The notes beneath the pieces were generated by a model that was given only the letters and a program-made list of their open reading frames with translations, ran no database searches and had not been told where the DNA came from. The position numbers were made by a program, and so were the translations under genes. This document shows, one piece after another, positions 18,659 through 29,911 of a DNA stretch of 64,000 nucleotides. Location of the stretch: positions 6,134,564-6,198,563 of the forward strand of contig NZ_KB912942.1 in NCBI RefSeq assembly GCF_000383915.1, read 5' to 3'. This DNA is from Amycolatopsis benzoatilytica AK 16/65. Its GTDB lineage: Bacteria; Actinomycetota; Actinomycetes; Mycobacteriales; Pseudonocardiaceae. The stretch's first letter is position 1. Each line of letters opens with the position of its first letter.

Positions 18659-19341
18659 TTCTCGTCACTCCCTTCCGAAACCTCGCCCGAACGCGCGGTG
18701 GCCTTGGCCTTGCCGCGGACGGGGCCTGCCACGAACACGTCGTAAGCAGCCTTGGTGAACACGACGTCGTCGTTGACCAGGACGTCGTAGGTGTTGAGCT
18801 GGTCGGCCCAGATCAGGTGCACGTGCGGCAGGTTCCGCGCGGACACCCAGGCGAGCTCCTCGTCGCGGTGCAGCACCACGAGAACGCGCTTGGCCTGGGT
18901 CGCGGCCGCGATCGCCGTCTTGGCGGTCTTGGTCGACGGCTTCTCGCCGGTGACCAGTTCCGTCACCACGTGCAGCTGGCCGGCGCGCGCCCGGTCGGAG
19001 AGGGCGCCACGCAGAGCGGCGGCCTTCATCTTCTTCGGGGTGCGCTGGGCGTAGTCGCGCGGCGTGGGGCCGTGCACGACGCCACCGCCAACGAACTGCG
19101 GCGCGCGGGTCGAACCCTGGCGGGCGCGACCGGTGCCCTTCTGGCGGTACGGCTTCTTGCCGCCGCCGGAAACCTCGCCGCGGGTCTTCGTGTCGTGCGT
19201 GCCCTGGCGCGCGGCGGCCTGCTGGGCCACCACGACCTGGTGCATCAGCGCGACGTTGGCCTGCACGTCGAAGATCTCCCCAGGGAGCTCGACGGTGCCG
19301 TCGGCTTTACCGGCCGGGGTCTTCAGCTCGACGCTCGTCAT
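18655..19341 (-). CDS. rplD: 50S ribosomal protein L4
   Basis: L4 forms part of the tunnel constriction and in E. coli autoregulates the S10 operon by binding its leader. The 228-aa protein has the globular domain and the loop [35 protein letters not shown] short charged C-terminal tail is present. It follows rplC by 2 nt. Confidence 0.98.
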   Translation of the reverse strand: MTSVELKTPAGKADGTVELPGEIFDVQANVALMHQVVVAQQAAARQGTHDTKTRGEVSGGGKKPYRQKGTGRARQGSTRAPQFVGGGVVHGPTPRDYAQRTPKKMKAAALRGALSDRARAGQLHVVTELVTGEKPSTKTAKTAIAAATQAKRVLVVLHRDEELAWVSARNLPHVHLIWADQLNTYDVLVNDDVVFTKAAYDVFVAGPVRGKAKATARSGEVSEGSDEK

Positions 19342-19343
19342 CG

Positions 19344-19994
19344 TCAGTTACCACCCTTCGCGGCGCTGCGCACGAACAGCAGGCCGCCCTTGGGACCGGG
19401 CACCGCGCCCTTGATCAGCAGCAGGCCGTCTTCGGCACGCACGGCGTGCACGGTCAGGCCCTGCGTGGTGACCCGGTCGCTACCCATCCGGCCCGCCATC
19501 CGCAGGCCCTTGAACACGCGGCCAGGCGTGGCGCAGCCGCCGATCGAACCCGGCTTGCGGTGCACGGCCTGCGCACCGTGGCTCGCGCCCTGGCCCTTGA
19601 AGCCGTGGCGCTTCATGACACCGGCGTAGCCCTTGCCCTTGCTGGTACCGGTCACGTCGACCGTCGTGCCGGCCTCGAACACCTCGGCGGTGATCTCCTG
19701 GCCGACCTCGTAGGTCTCGGCGTCGGTGGTGCGCAGCTCGGCGAGGTGCCGGCGCGGCGTCACGCCCGCCTTGTCGAAGTGGCCGGTGCGCGGCTTGTTC
19801 ACCTTGCGCGGGTCGACCGCGCCGAACGCCAGCTGCACGGCCGCGTAGCCGTCATTGTCAGTGGTCCGAACCTGGGTCACCACGTTCGGGCCGGCCTTGA
19901 CGACAGTGACCGGGATGACCCGGTTCTGCTCGTCGAAGACCTGGGTCATGCCGAGCTTGGTGCCCAGGATGCCCTTCATTTGCCTGTCAGACAT
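19344..19994 (-). CDS. rplC: 50S ribosomal protein L3
   Basis: L3 is a primary 23S binder reaching the peptidyl transferase centre. The 216-aa protein has [25 protein letters not shown] and the loop [32 protein letters not shown]. It lies 30 nt after rpsJ. Confidence 0.98.
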   Translation of the reverse strand: MSDRQMKGILGTKLGMTQVFDEQNRVIPVTVVKAGPNVVTQVRTTDNDGYAAVQLAFGAVDPRKVNKPRTGHFDKAGVTPRRHLAELRTTDAETYEVGQEITAEVFEAGTTVDVTGTSKGKGYAGVMKRHGFKGQGASHGAQAVHRKPGSIGGCATPGRVFKGLRMAGRMGSDRVTTQGLTVHAVRAEDGLLLIKGAVPGPKGGLLFVRSAAKGGN

Positions 19995-20024
19995 GAGTTC
20001 TTATCTCCGCCGCTCGCCCAACGC

Positions 20025-20330
20025 TTACTGGATGTTGACGTCGACGCTCGCCGGGAGGTCGATGCGCATGAGCGCGTCGACCGTCTTCGGCGTCGGGTCG
20101 AGGATGTCGATCAGACGCTTGTGCGTGCGCATCTCGAAGTGCTCGCGCGAGTCCTTGTACTTGTGCGGCGAGCGGATGACGCAGTAAACGTTCTTCTCGG
20201 TAGGCAGCGGCACCGGCCCGACAACACGGGCGCCGGTGCGCGTAACCGTTTCCACGATCTTGCGCGCCGAGGTGTCGATCGCCTCGTGGTCGTAGGCCTT
20301 GAGCCGGATGCGGATCTTCTGTCCCGCCAT
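20025..20330 (-). CDS. rpsJ: 30S ribosomal protein S10 (NusE)
   Basis: S10 acts in the 30S head and as NusE in NusG-coupled antitermination. The 101-aa protein is canonical ([66 protein letters not shown]). It is the first gene of the S10 operon, behind a ~390-nt leader. Confidence 0.98.
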   Translation of the reverse strand: MAGQKIRIRLKAYDHEAIDTSARKIVETVTRTGARVVGPVPLPTEKNVYCVIRSPHKYKDSREHFEMRTHKRLIDILDPTPKTVDALMRIDLPASVDVNIQ

Positions 20331-20723
20331 GGTGGCTGCGTTCCTTGTCGTCTCGTGCCGCTTTGTCTCGTCAACCTGGGCCGGAGCCCGGGTTTCAGCA
20401 GTTCAACGGCCCTGTCCCCGGTCCACGCGGTCGGGCGTGTCGCGCCCGCCGCACAGACGGATCCCTAAGGATCGTCGTCTTGCCTGGTCTTCCTCTACGT
20501 GAGGAGGCCACGGGCCGGCGTGCTGCTCAAAGCCGTCCCTGCTGGCCTTTGCCCGCTAGCCTCACCCGAAGGAAGAGCTCCACGGACCGTGGCCGCTCGT
20601 GCCGAGGCGGCCGGAACCCTTGCGGGTTCGGCCGCCCCAGGACGAGCAACCTGAATAGTGTCGCACACGTGAGTTGACGCCCTGAACCCGGGGGTGTATT
20701 GGCCCGGATTCAGGGCGCCGACA
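20331..20723. other. S10 operon leader / tuf-rpsJ intergenic region
   Basis: No gene is visible. It holds the tuf terminator (20678-20717) and a strong imperfect hairpin at about 20606-20635 (GGCGGCCGGAACCC with GGGTTCGGCCGCC). The remaining ~270 nt would be the 5' leader of the S10 transcript. I could not assign a confident promoter. An E. coli type L4 leader cannot be recognised by eye. Confidence 0.6.
20678..20717 (-). terminator. Terminator after tuf
   Basis: Arms 20678-20692 and 20703-20717 pair over 15 bp with one mismatch or wobble, with a 10-nt loop, starting 7 nt past the tuf stop. This marks the end of the str operon on the minus strand. Confidence 0.75.
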
Positions 20724-21917
20724 TCACTTGATGATCTTGGTAACCTGGCCCGCACCGACGGTACGGCCACCCTCACGGATGGCGAACCGCAGGTTCTCGT
20801 CCATCGCGACCGGCTGGATCAGCTGGACGGAGATGTCCGTGTTGTCGCCCGGCATGACCATCTCGGTGCCCTCGGGGAGGGTCACGACGCCGGTCACGTC
20901 GGTGGTGCGGAAGTAGAACTGCGGGCGGTAGTTGTTGAAGAACGGGGTGTGGCGACCGCCCTCGTCCTTCGACAGGATGTAGACCCGGCCCTCGAAGTCG
21001 GTGTGCGGGGTGGTGGTGCCCGGCTTCACGACGACCTGGCCGCGCTCGACGTCCTCGCGCTTGATGCCGCGCAGCAGGAGGCCGACGTTGTCGCCCGCCT
21101 GGCCCGAGTCGAGCAGCTTGCGGAACATCTCGACACCGGTGACGGTGGTCTTGGTCGACTTCTCGCGGATACCCACGATCTCGACCTCTTCGTTGACGTT
21201 CACGACGCCACGCTCGACACGACCGGTCACCACGGTGCCGCGACCGGTGATCGTGAAGACGTCCTCGATCGGCATCAGGAACGGCTTGTCCAGCTCGCGG
21301 ACCGGGTCCGGCACGTTGTCGTCGACGGCGTGCATGAGCTCGAGGACCGCCTGGCCCCACTTCTCGTCGCCCTCGAGGGCCTTGAGGCCGGAGACGCGCA
21401 CGACCGGCGCGTCGTCGCCCGGGAACTCCTGCGAGGACAGCAGCTCGCGGACCTCCAGCTCGACGAGCTCGAGGATCTCCTCGTCGTCGACCATGTCGGC
21501 CTTGTTCAGCGCGACCACGATGTAGGGCACGCCGACCTGGCGGGCGAGCAGCACGTGCTCGCGGGTCTGCGGCATCGGGCCGTCGGTCGCCGCGACCACG
21601 AGGATCGCGCCGTCCATCTGGGCCGCACCGGTGATCATGTTCTTGATGTAGTCAGCGTGACCCGGGGCGTCCACGTGGGCGTAGTGACGCTTCTCGGTCT
21701 GGTACTCGACGTGCGAGATGTTGATCGTAATACCGCGCTGACGCTCTTCCGGCGCGTTGTCGATCTGGTCGAACGCACGGGCCTCGTTCAGCTCCGGGTA
21801 CGCGTCGTGCAGAACCTTGGTGATCGCCGCGGTCAGCGTGGTCTTGCCGTGGTCGACGTGACCGATGGTGCCGATGTTGACGTGCGGCTTGCTCCGCTCG
21901 AACTTCGCCTTCGCCAC
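20724..21917 (-). CDS. tuf: Translation elongation factor Tu
   Basis: EF-Tu delivers aminoacyl-tRNA to the A site as a GTP complex. The 397-aa protein has the P-loop GHVDHGKT at residues 19-26, [23 protein letters not shown] (switch II, G3) and NKAD (G4). Length and termini are normal. A strong hairpin (21954-21981) in the fusA-tuf spacer may permit separate control. GGAGGA lies upstream of the ATG. Confidence 0.99.
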   Translation of the reverse strand: MAKAKFERSKPHVNIGTIGHVDHGKTTLTAAITKVLHDAYPELNEARAFDQIDNAPEERQRGITINISHVEYQTEKRHYAHVDAPGHADYIKNMITGAAQMDGAILVVAATDGPMPQTREHVLLARQVGVPYIVVALNKADMVDDEEILELVELEVRELLSSQEFPGDDAPVVRVSGLKALEGDEKWGQAVLELMHAVDDNVPDPVRELDKPFLMPIEDVFTITGRGTVVTGRVERGVVNVNEEVEIVGIREKSTKTTVTGVEMFRKLLDSGQAGDNVGLLLRGIKREDVERGQVVVKPGTTTPHTDFEGRVYILSKDEGGRHTPFFNNYRPQFYFRTTDVTGVVTLPEGTEMVMPGDNTDISVQLIQPVAMDENLRFAIREGGRTVGAGQVTKIIK

Positions 21918-21953
21918 TGGAATGTCCTCCTGGACTGGATTTCGCTTTGTGCC

Positions 21954-21981
21954 CGGGGGCCGACGTGGCTGCCGGCCCCCG
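21954..21981 (-). terminator. 9-bp hairpin in fusA-tuf spacer
   Basis: CGGGGGCCG (21954-21962) pairs perfectly with 21973-21981 across 10 nt, about 40 nt upstream of the tuf start. No U-tract is seen. It may be a partial terminator or a stability element separating tuf from fusA expression. Confidence 0.4.
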
Positions 21982-22043
21982 ATTCGTTCTTCGTCGTGCT
22001 GCGGACGTTCAGGAGAGTTCCTTAAGCCCGCGAGCGGAGGGGA

Positions 22044-24143
<2,100 letters not shown>

Positions 24144-24206
24144 GAGAATGTTCCCCTGTCTCGAACGTGGGGCCCGGCATGGCGTTCCTCGGCAGCCGGG
24201 CGGTCA

Positions 24207-24677
24207 TCACCAGCGGTAGTGCGCGAAGGCCTTGTTCGACTCGGCCATCTTGTGCGTGTCTTCGCGGCGCTTGACGCTGGCGCCAAGGCCGTTGCTCGCG
24301 TCCAGCAGCTCGTTCTGCAGCCGCTCGATCATCGTCTTCTCGCGACGGGCCTGCGAGAAGGAGACCAGCCAGCGCAGCGCCAGCGTGGTGGAGCGGCCCG
24401 GCTTGACCTCGATCGGCACCTGGTAGGTGGCGCCACCGACGCGGCGGCTCTTCACCTCGATGCTCGGCTTCACGTTGTCGAGCGCGCGCTTGAGCGTCAC
24501 GACCGGGTCGGTGCCGGTCTTCTCACGGGCGCCTTCGAGCGCGCCGTAGACGATGCGCTCGGCGAGGGACCGCTTGCCGTCCTTCAGCACCTTGTTCACC
24601 AGCTGGGTGACCAGCGGGGAGGCGTAGACGGGGTCGGAGATCAGCGGCCGCTTCGGCGCCGGACCCTTGCGAGGCAT
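24207..24677 (-). CDS. rpsG: 30S ribosomal protein S7
   Basis: S7 nucleates 30S head assembly and contacts E-site tRNA. The 156-aa protein has [40 protein letters not shown] and the C-terminal [20 protein letters not shown]. The start overlaps the rpsL stop by one base. In E. coli it represses the str operon; that control is not demonstrated here. Confidence 0.98.
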   Translation of the reverse strand: MPRKGPAPKRPLISDPVYASPLVTQLVNKVLKDGKRSLAERIVYGALEGAREKTGTDPVVTLKRALDNVKPSIEVKSRRVGGATYQVPIEVKPGRSTTLALRWLVSFSQARREKTMIERLQNELLDASNGLGASVKRREDTHKMAESNKAFAHYRW

Positions 24678-25051
24678 TAGCTCTTCTCCTTCTTCGCGCC
24701 GTAACGGCTGCGCGCCTGCTTCCGGTTCTTCACACCCTGGGTGTCGAGCGAACCGCGGATGATCTTGTACCGAACACCCGGCAGGTCCTTCACACGACCG
24801 CCGCGCACGAGCACCATCGAGTGCTCCTGGAGGTTGTGACCCTCACCGGGGATGTATGCGGTGACCTCGATGCCGCTGGTCAGCTTCACACGAGCAACCT
24901 TGCGCAGGGCCGAGTTCGGCTTCTTCGGGGTCGTGGTGTACACGCGGGTGCACACGCCACGACGCTGCGGGCTCCCCTTGAGGGCCGCGGTCTTCTGCTT
25001 GGCAGCCTTGTCCTGGCGGCCCTTGCGGACCAGCTGCTGGATCGTGGGCAA
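24677..25051 (-). CDS. rpsL: 30S ribosomal protein S12
   Basis: S12 sits at the decoding centre. The 124-aa protein has Lys43 ([13 protein letters not shown]) and Lys88 ([11 protein letters not shown]), the positions mutated in streptomycin resistance, both in the wild-type state. It is the first gene of the str operon. The ~1.9 kb upstream contain no convincing gene on this strand. Confidence 0.98.
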   Translation of the reverse strand: MPTIQQLVRKGRQDKAAKQKTAALKGSPQRRGVCTRVYTTTPKKPNSALRKVARVKLTSGIEVTAYIPGEGHNLQEHSMVLVRGGRVKDLPGVRYKIIRGSLDTQGVKNRKQARSRYGAKKEKS

Positions 25052-26924
25052 TGGACCAGCTTCCTGTCGTGATCTTGCTTCTTCGTGTCTTCACCGGCCC
25101 CCGCGGTCGGGCGTGTCGGCCCGCGTCACGGTCTCGCGACCAGTAACTTCCCGGAGGGGATTTCCGTCGGAACCCCACGTGATCGAGGCCGGTGAACCGG
25201 GTGCGCAAGCACCCCGCTCATGCTCAATGGCACGCGGAGCGGCCCGACGCCTGCCGGGCACGGTCTCCAAAGATACCCGTCCACTCGCGGAGCGGTCCGG
25301 GCGGGGGGTCGCTACGGGCGCCGACCAGTCAGCGTAACCCCAGATCGGGGCGCTGGGACGGTGCCGCGCGGGACTTCCCGACAAGCAGAACGCCGTCAGC
25401 CCGGCGAGTGTTCCCGAGCCGCCTCCTCCCGGTTCGCGCGCGAGCTTCCCGCGGTCAGGCCGCAGATCGATTCGCATTCCGGGACGGCGCGACCAGTCCG
25501 TGGACGGATCGTCCCCCTAGGCCGGCGGCCGCGCGGATCGGGTTCCGCGGTCAGTCCCGCCGAGAGGACGAACAGGCCGCGACGGCGAGAGCGGCCCGCC
25601 CGGGGCGGCGAAAGCGCATGTCAGCAGAATTTGCTCTGCCGACGACTTCGCCGGACGGCGGTGTGACAGTAGTCGCACACCAGGCCGGTGCGGCCGCGAC
25701 TGGCGAGGAGCGGGAAGCCACGGCCGTTGCCCCGCCGCCGCGACTGCTTCCAGTGCACCCGGCGCAGGACGCGATTGCCTCCGCGCACCCAGGCTCACGC
25801 GATCCGCCTCGCCGGCGGCGATCTTTTCGCGCTGAGCACCTGAGCGAAGACTTCACCTCAGATCCCCACCGGACTCGACGGGGCTCGACCGGCTGGCGAA
25901 GAACTTCGCCGACCCGGCGTCTCGACCCGCACGGAACCGAAAGGGCGACGCAGCGATCACGGTGGACACGAACTGCACGGAACGCAGACGGCACAGACGG
26001 CGCAGACGGCACGGTCGGCAAACGGATCGGCGAAGCTGGTTCCACCGACTCGGTACGACGAATTCCGGGCTGCCCGGATACCGGCCCAAGGCGTCCACGA
26101 AGGAGTGCGTCGAGGCGGCAGCAGGACACCATTGGCCACGTCCCGATGTCGTCTCCGACGAACCTGGCCCGGACCCCAAGGAAATGGCCGGGCGGTGGCG
26201 CGATCATGCCAAGAACGCGAAGAAGACCGCGCCCGCCGAGAGCGTTCTCGATACTGCGCCCGTCACCGCGACGGTCGGACCATGCTTCCGAATCCTTCGG
26301 CGCGCCACGAAGATCCTGCGCCCAGAACCATCGATTCAGCACTTTGGCCCGAGCGCGGTCGTACCCGCCAGACAGGCGACCGCCTGCATTCACCACGTCG
26401 TCGTTCAAATTCCGATATTAGCCCGGACAACTTCTCATCGGATGCTCCACAGTCGCGCAGAAATGCACCTCGACGGGTCTCAGTCACGCATCGAAAGACC
26501 GGGTAAATGGGCTATTCCGCTAACGACAGTCCGGCCAAGAATTCGACGCGAAACCCGAAGTCTGCCCCTGCTCCCCTGGCGCGGCGATTCACCGCTCCGG
26601 ACGACCACTGCCGGTTTCCGTATCCAGCTCGCCGACGGACGGCCGGACTTTTCCGGCTACGCGTTTGGCCAGACTGCCGGAAGTTCCACAATGGACACCG
26701 GGCCGCCGGAGCGGGATGCGCTCCGGCGCGGAGAACCCGGTCCGCGCACACCGACAGACCTCAGCGACACCCTCCGGCGGAACCGCAACCGTCCTGCCAG
26801 GAGCAACAATTGACGAACCGTCAGCTACGCCGCGCGTACTGCGCCGCGCAAGGAACCGCGAGTTCGGCGAACACCAGCCACGGCAGGCCCGGCGCGAGCA
26901 CGCACGCCGGGCCGGCCGCGAGGA
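25052..26924. other. ~1.9-kb gene-poor region upstream of rpsL
   Basis: Open frames exist on both strands, but their products are Arg/Pro/Ser-rich without domains. Third-position GC of the longest (minus 25551-26408) is visibly lower than in neighbouring genes. A short direct microrepeat (CAGACGGCACAGACGG type) lies at ~25984-26010. The rpsL promoter must lie at the right-hand part for the minus strand (just above 25051) but I cannot assign boxes. The far end could encode a short hydrophobic peptide on the minus strand (26821-26920) without a good start. I interpret the region as decayed or foreign DNA plus promoter. Confidence 0.6.
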
Positions 26925-27092
26925 TCAGTCCTCGCCCGGCGTCGAGTGGTCCGGCTTCGCGTGGTCCGGCTTGCCCGGGTTCGGGTCCCGCGAAAGATCG
27001 ATGAGCGGGTGCACTCCCGCGCCCTCCGGCGCGCCGTGCCGGCCGCCGGTCTTCCGCTCCCGCTGCTGGTCGACGTTCTCGCTGCCGTCCAT
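26925..27092 (-). CDS. Hypothetical 55-aa hydrophilic small protein
   Basis: The ATG at 27092 is preceded by GAGGGAGG a few bases upstream. Almost every one of the 55 codons ends in G or C, much stronger coding character than the flanking gene-poor DNA. The product is hydrophilic and probably disordered: it begins MDGSENVDQQRERKTGGRHG, contains HPLIDLSRDPNPG and ends with Lys-Pro-Asp-His repeats (KPDHAKPDHSTPGED). It is divergent from the GNAT gene. No family is recognised. Confidence 0.55.
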   Translation of the reverse strand: MDGSENVDQQRERKTGGRHGAPEGAGVHPLIDLSRDPNPGKPDHAKPDHSTPGED

Positions 27093-27174
27093 GCTGCCTC
27101 CCTCGTTCGATTCCCCTGCCGATTGCACGGTACCTGCCCCGGAATTCGGTGGACGGGCTCCCCAGGATGAATAC

Positions 27175-27654
27175 GTGGAATGGACGATGGCCGTTACGCC
27201 GCCCCAACATCCGGAAGCCGCCGCGATCCTGCGGGAATACATCGACGAATTGGCGTCGCGCTACCATGACCGGCCGGCTACTCCGGACGAAGTGGACATC
27301 GCGCTCGCGCACGAACCGGCCGACGACCTGGTCCCGCCGTCCGGGGCGTTCCTCCTGGCCCGGCGCGACGGACAACTGGCCGGATGCGTGGGCGTGCGGC
27401 TGGTCCAGCCCGGACTGAGCGCGCTGACCAAGGTGTACGTGCGCCCACACCACCGCGGACAAGGCGGCGGCAGGCTGCTGGTCGCGGCCGCCGAGAAAGC
27501 CGCGAAGGGCCTCGGCGCGGTCCGGATGCAGCTGGACACACGCGACGACCTGGTCGAAGCCCGCGCCCTGTATGCCGCGATGGGATACGCGCAGGTCGAG
27601 GCATTCAACGACGACCAGTACGCCGAGCACTGGTTCTCAAAAGACCTCAGCTGA
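27175..27654 (+). CDS. GNAT family N-acetyltransferase
   Basis: A single-domain GNAT enzyme transferring an acetyl group from acetyl-CoA to an unknown amine. The acetyl-CoA motif A is VYVRPHHRGQGGGRLLVAAAE (R/Q-x-x-G-x-G/A form), and motif B ends ALYAAMGYAQVEAFND. GTG 27175 is chosen because AGGA lies upstream; ATG 27187 is the alternative. About 159 aa, normal for the family. It is a lone gene at the left end of the accessory island, and its substrate cannot be inferred. Confidence 0.85.
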   Translation: MEWTMAVTPPQHPEAAAILREYIDELASRYHDRPATPDEVDIALAHEPADDLVPPSGAFLLARRDGQLAGCVGVRLVQPGLSALTKVYVRPHHRGQGGGRLLVAAAEKAAKGLGAVRMQLDTRDDLVEARALYAAMGYAQVEAFNDDQYAEHWFSKDLS

Positions 27655-27850
27655 GCCTTCCAGCGCACCCGGCGACTTCGCCGTCCGGGCTGATCTTGTC
27701 CGCACGCCCTTCCAGGCCTCGGCTCGTGACCCTTTCGTAACCAGCGTGGTCCCCCGTTCGGAGGTTCACGCTCAGCGATTGTTCGGTTCGGCTCCGGCAT
27801 ACCGACACAACGGGCATACTCGTCCTCCGAGTGCAGAGGGGAGAATTGTC

Positions 27851-28420
27851 ATGTCCACAGAGATGGATCGGCTGCTTGCCGAGTTCTCGAAGTTCCAAAC
27901 CAAGATCGAGAAGGCGCAGGCGCAGTTCGCCAAGGTCGCCGACATGCAGGAGGAGGTGGCCGCGCTCGAAGCGTCGGCGACTTCCGCCGACGGCACGGTG
28001 ACCGTGGTCGCCGGGCCGAGCGGGTCGGTCCGGAACATCCGGCTGGCCGCGGACGCCTACCGAGTGCCGCCGGACGCGCTGGCCGCGACCATCCTGACCA
28101 CGCTGCGGCAGGCCGTCGCCGCGGCGACCGTCGAGCAGGCCGAAGTGGTCGACGCGGCGGTCGGCAACGCCTTCGGGCTGAACACGACCGAGCGCGTGCT
28201 GGCCGCGCAGGCCGAAGCCCGCGGCACCACGCCCGAGGCCGTCCAGGCGCAGCTGCCCGAACCGGAACCGGAGCCGCCGGCCTTCGACCCCGAGGACGTT
28301 CTCCGCGACGACGCGCAGCCGGCTCCCCCGCCCCCGCCGGTGCGCCGCCGCCCGGATCCGGACGAGCGGGACGACGACTACTTCGACAACGACATCCTCG
28401 GCCGGGACGACCGCCGATGA
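27851..28420 (+). CDS. YbaB/EbfC-like protein, cassette A
   Basis: A 189-aa protein. Residues 1-~105 resemble the YbaB/EbfC nucleoid-associated fold: an N-terminal coiled-coil helix (MDRLLAEFSKFQTKIEKAQAQF), then a beta segment (TVTVVAGPSGSVRNIRL) and a helix. The C-terminal ~80 residues are acidic and Pro-rich (PEPEPEPP, PPPPP). EspL (Rv3880c) of mycobacterial ESX-1 has the same fold, so this is probably a T7SS-associated chaperone-like factor. The ATG has GAGGGGAG upstream. It overlaps the next gene by ATGA. Paralogous to the gene at 32189. Confidence 0.8.
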   Translation: MSTEMDRLLAEFSKFQTKIEKAQAQFAKVADMQEEVAALEASATSADGTVTVVAGPSGSVRNIRLAADAYRVPPDALAATILTTLRQAVAAATVEQAEVVDAAVGNAFGLNTTERVLAAQAEARGTTPEAVQAQLPEPEPEPPAFDPEDVLRDDAQPAPPPPPVRRRPDPDERDDDYFDNDILGRDDRR

Positions 28421-28755
28421 GCTTCAAGACGAACGTCGCCACCCTGCGCACCTACGGAACCGACCTCGGCCATTACAAGGAAGAGGCCGGGAAGTTCGGG
28501 AACCTGATCAACACCGCGGACGTCGGCGACAAGTCCTGGGGCCTGATCGGCTTGGTCGCGAAGCAGATGTACACCGGCAAGCTGGACGAGCTCCGCCAGT
28601 TGCTGGAGGCGATGAAGGCCGGTACCGACGCGCTCACCGACAAGATGGGCAAGGCCGCGGAGATCTACGAAACGCAGGAAAAGGAAGTCGCTGACGCCCT
28701 GGACAAGATCGGCACGGCGATCGAGAGCGAGAACTGGGCAGGCAACGGTGGCTGA
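28417..28755 (+). CDS. EspC-like type VII secretion substrate, cassette A
   Basis: A 112-aa helical-hairpin protein of the WXG100/EspC type. An SWG turn occurs at residues 40-42 (ADVGDKSWGLIG), flanked by helices, and the second helix ends with Y84-E-T-Q-E88. This matches the YxxxD/E general T7SS export signal, located in a C-terminal helix as expected. It overlaps both the preceding YbaB-like gene and the following gene (8 nt), so the three are co-translated. It probably forms a heterodimer with the next product. Paralogous to 32764-33114. Confidence 0.8.
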   Translation: MSFKTNVATLRTYGTDLGHYKEEAGKFGNLINTADVGDKSWGLIGLVAKQMYTGKLDELRQLLEAMKAGTDALTDKMGKAAEIYETQEKEVADALDKIGTAIESENWAGNGG

Positions 28756-29908
28756 GAAAAGCGTCGCGGACGGCATCGAGCTGCACAAAGAGGACTCCTA
28801 CGGGCGCAAGGTCGCCGAGTCCATCCCCATCGCGGGCGGCGGCATCAAGACGATCCTGAACGCCAAGGAGAACTTCGGCGAGGCGGAAGGCGTCGGCGGC
28901 ATCGTCAGTGCGGGGAAGGAACTCGTCTCGGACGGCGCGTCGTTCGTGACCGAGGCAGGCAGCGATGTGGTCAGCTTCGCCCTCGACCCGGTCGGCACCC
29001 TGGTCAGCAACGGCCTGGACATGCTGCTCGAGGTGATCCAGCCGCTGCAGGACGCGCTGCACTTCGTGACCGGCGACGGCCCGGCGCTCGGCGACGCGTC
29101 CGGCGACTTCGACAAGATCGGCGAGGGGTTCGTCTCGCTGGCCGAGGAATTCGTGCAGTCCGGCGACGAAACGCTGAAGGATTGGGAGGGTGAGGCAGGC
29201 GACGCGGCTCGCGCGGCGCTCGCCAAGTTCTCTCAGGGCATCGAGGGCATCGGCTCCGCCGCGAACGCGGTCGCCGAGACGCTCAAGATGTGGTCGATGG
29301 TCATGGAGGTCATCGAGGAGGTCGTCAAGGCGATCATCTCGGACCTGATCAGCACGCTCATCTACATCTGGCTGCCCGCACTGGCCTCCGCGCTGATCAC
29401 CGCGGGCTCGAGCGTCGCCGCGGCCACGACCGCGACCATCGCGAAGGTGGCCGCCGCGTTCGCGAAGGTCACCAAGCGGCTCGGAAAACTGGGCAAGCTG
29501 CTCGAGAAGTTCATGGCTTTCCTGGGCAAGTGGGCCGCGAAAATGTGGGACGAGGAAGGCAAGTTCCGGGCGCTGGCCAAGGGCGGGCGAGCAGCGCACC
29601 CGAAGCTCGGCAACGCGGTGGGCGGCGCGCTCGCGAACGACTTCGGCGTCAAGGGCGCGGTGTTCCGCAGCGAAGCGGGCGACATCTTGAAGGGCGCACC
29701 CAAGAAATTCGGCGAGAAGCTCGGAGAGAAAGCCATCGAGGAGTACACCGGCGTCTCCCAAGACGACTGGAAAGACTTCGGCGAGGCGGGCAAAGTCAAG
29801 AAGGGCACGACCATCTTCAAGGCGGGCAAGAAGGTGTACGACGAGGCCGACAAAGCGAGCCACCATCACAGCACCGAGGAGACCCGCGACAACCTCGACA
29901 TGAGCTGA
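28748..29908 (+). CDS. WXG-containing T7SS effector-like protein, cassette A
   Basis: A 386-aa protein with a GTG start overlapping the previous gene. Residues ~95-190 form a helical hairpin with the W146-E-G148 turn (LKDWEGEAGDAARAALAKF), typical of WXG100 substrates. A long hydrophobic segment at ~195-235 (ISTLIYIWLPALASALITAG) follows, then Ala/Lys-rich helices. The C-terminal ~130 residues are distinct, with no catalytic motif I recognise (EEYTGVSQDDWKDFGEAGKV). It closely resembles 33111-34163 through the hydrophobic part and diverges after it, a polymorphic-effector pattern. A pore or scaffold role is equally possible. Confidence 0.7.
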   Translation: MAEKSVADGIELHKEDSYGRKVAESIPIAGGGIKTILNAKENFGEAEGVGGIVSAGKELVSDGASFVTEAGSDVVSFALDPVGTLVSNGLDMLLEVIQPLQDALHFVTGDGPALGDASGDFDKIGEGFVSLAEEFVQSGDETLKDWEGEAGDAARAALAKFSQGIEGIGSAANAVAETLKMWSMVMEVIEEVVKAIISDLISTLIYIWLPALASALITAGSSVAAATTATIAKVAAAFAKVTKRLGKLGKLLEKFMAFLGKWAAKMWDEEGKFRALAKGGRAAHPKLGNAVGGALANDFGVKGAVFRSEAGDILKGAPKKFGEKLGEKAIEEYTGVSQDDWKDFGEAGKVKKGTTIFKAGKKVYDEADKASHHHSTEETRDNLDMS

Positions 29909-29911
29909 TCG

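Noticed and set aside
25551..26408. 285-codon minus-strand open frame upstream of rpsL
   Set aside because: GC3 visibly below neighbouring genes, no domain, and it competes with other frames of similar quality.
25192..26421. 409-codon + strand open frame upstream of rpsL
   Set aside because: Arg/Ser/Pro-rich throughout, no domain, no ribosome-binding site, and coding statistics unlike neighbours.
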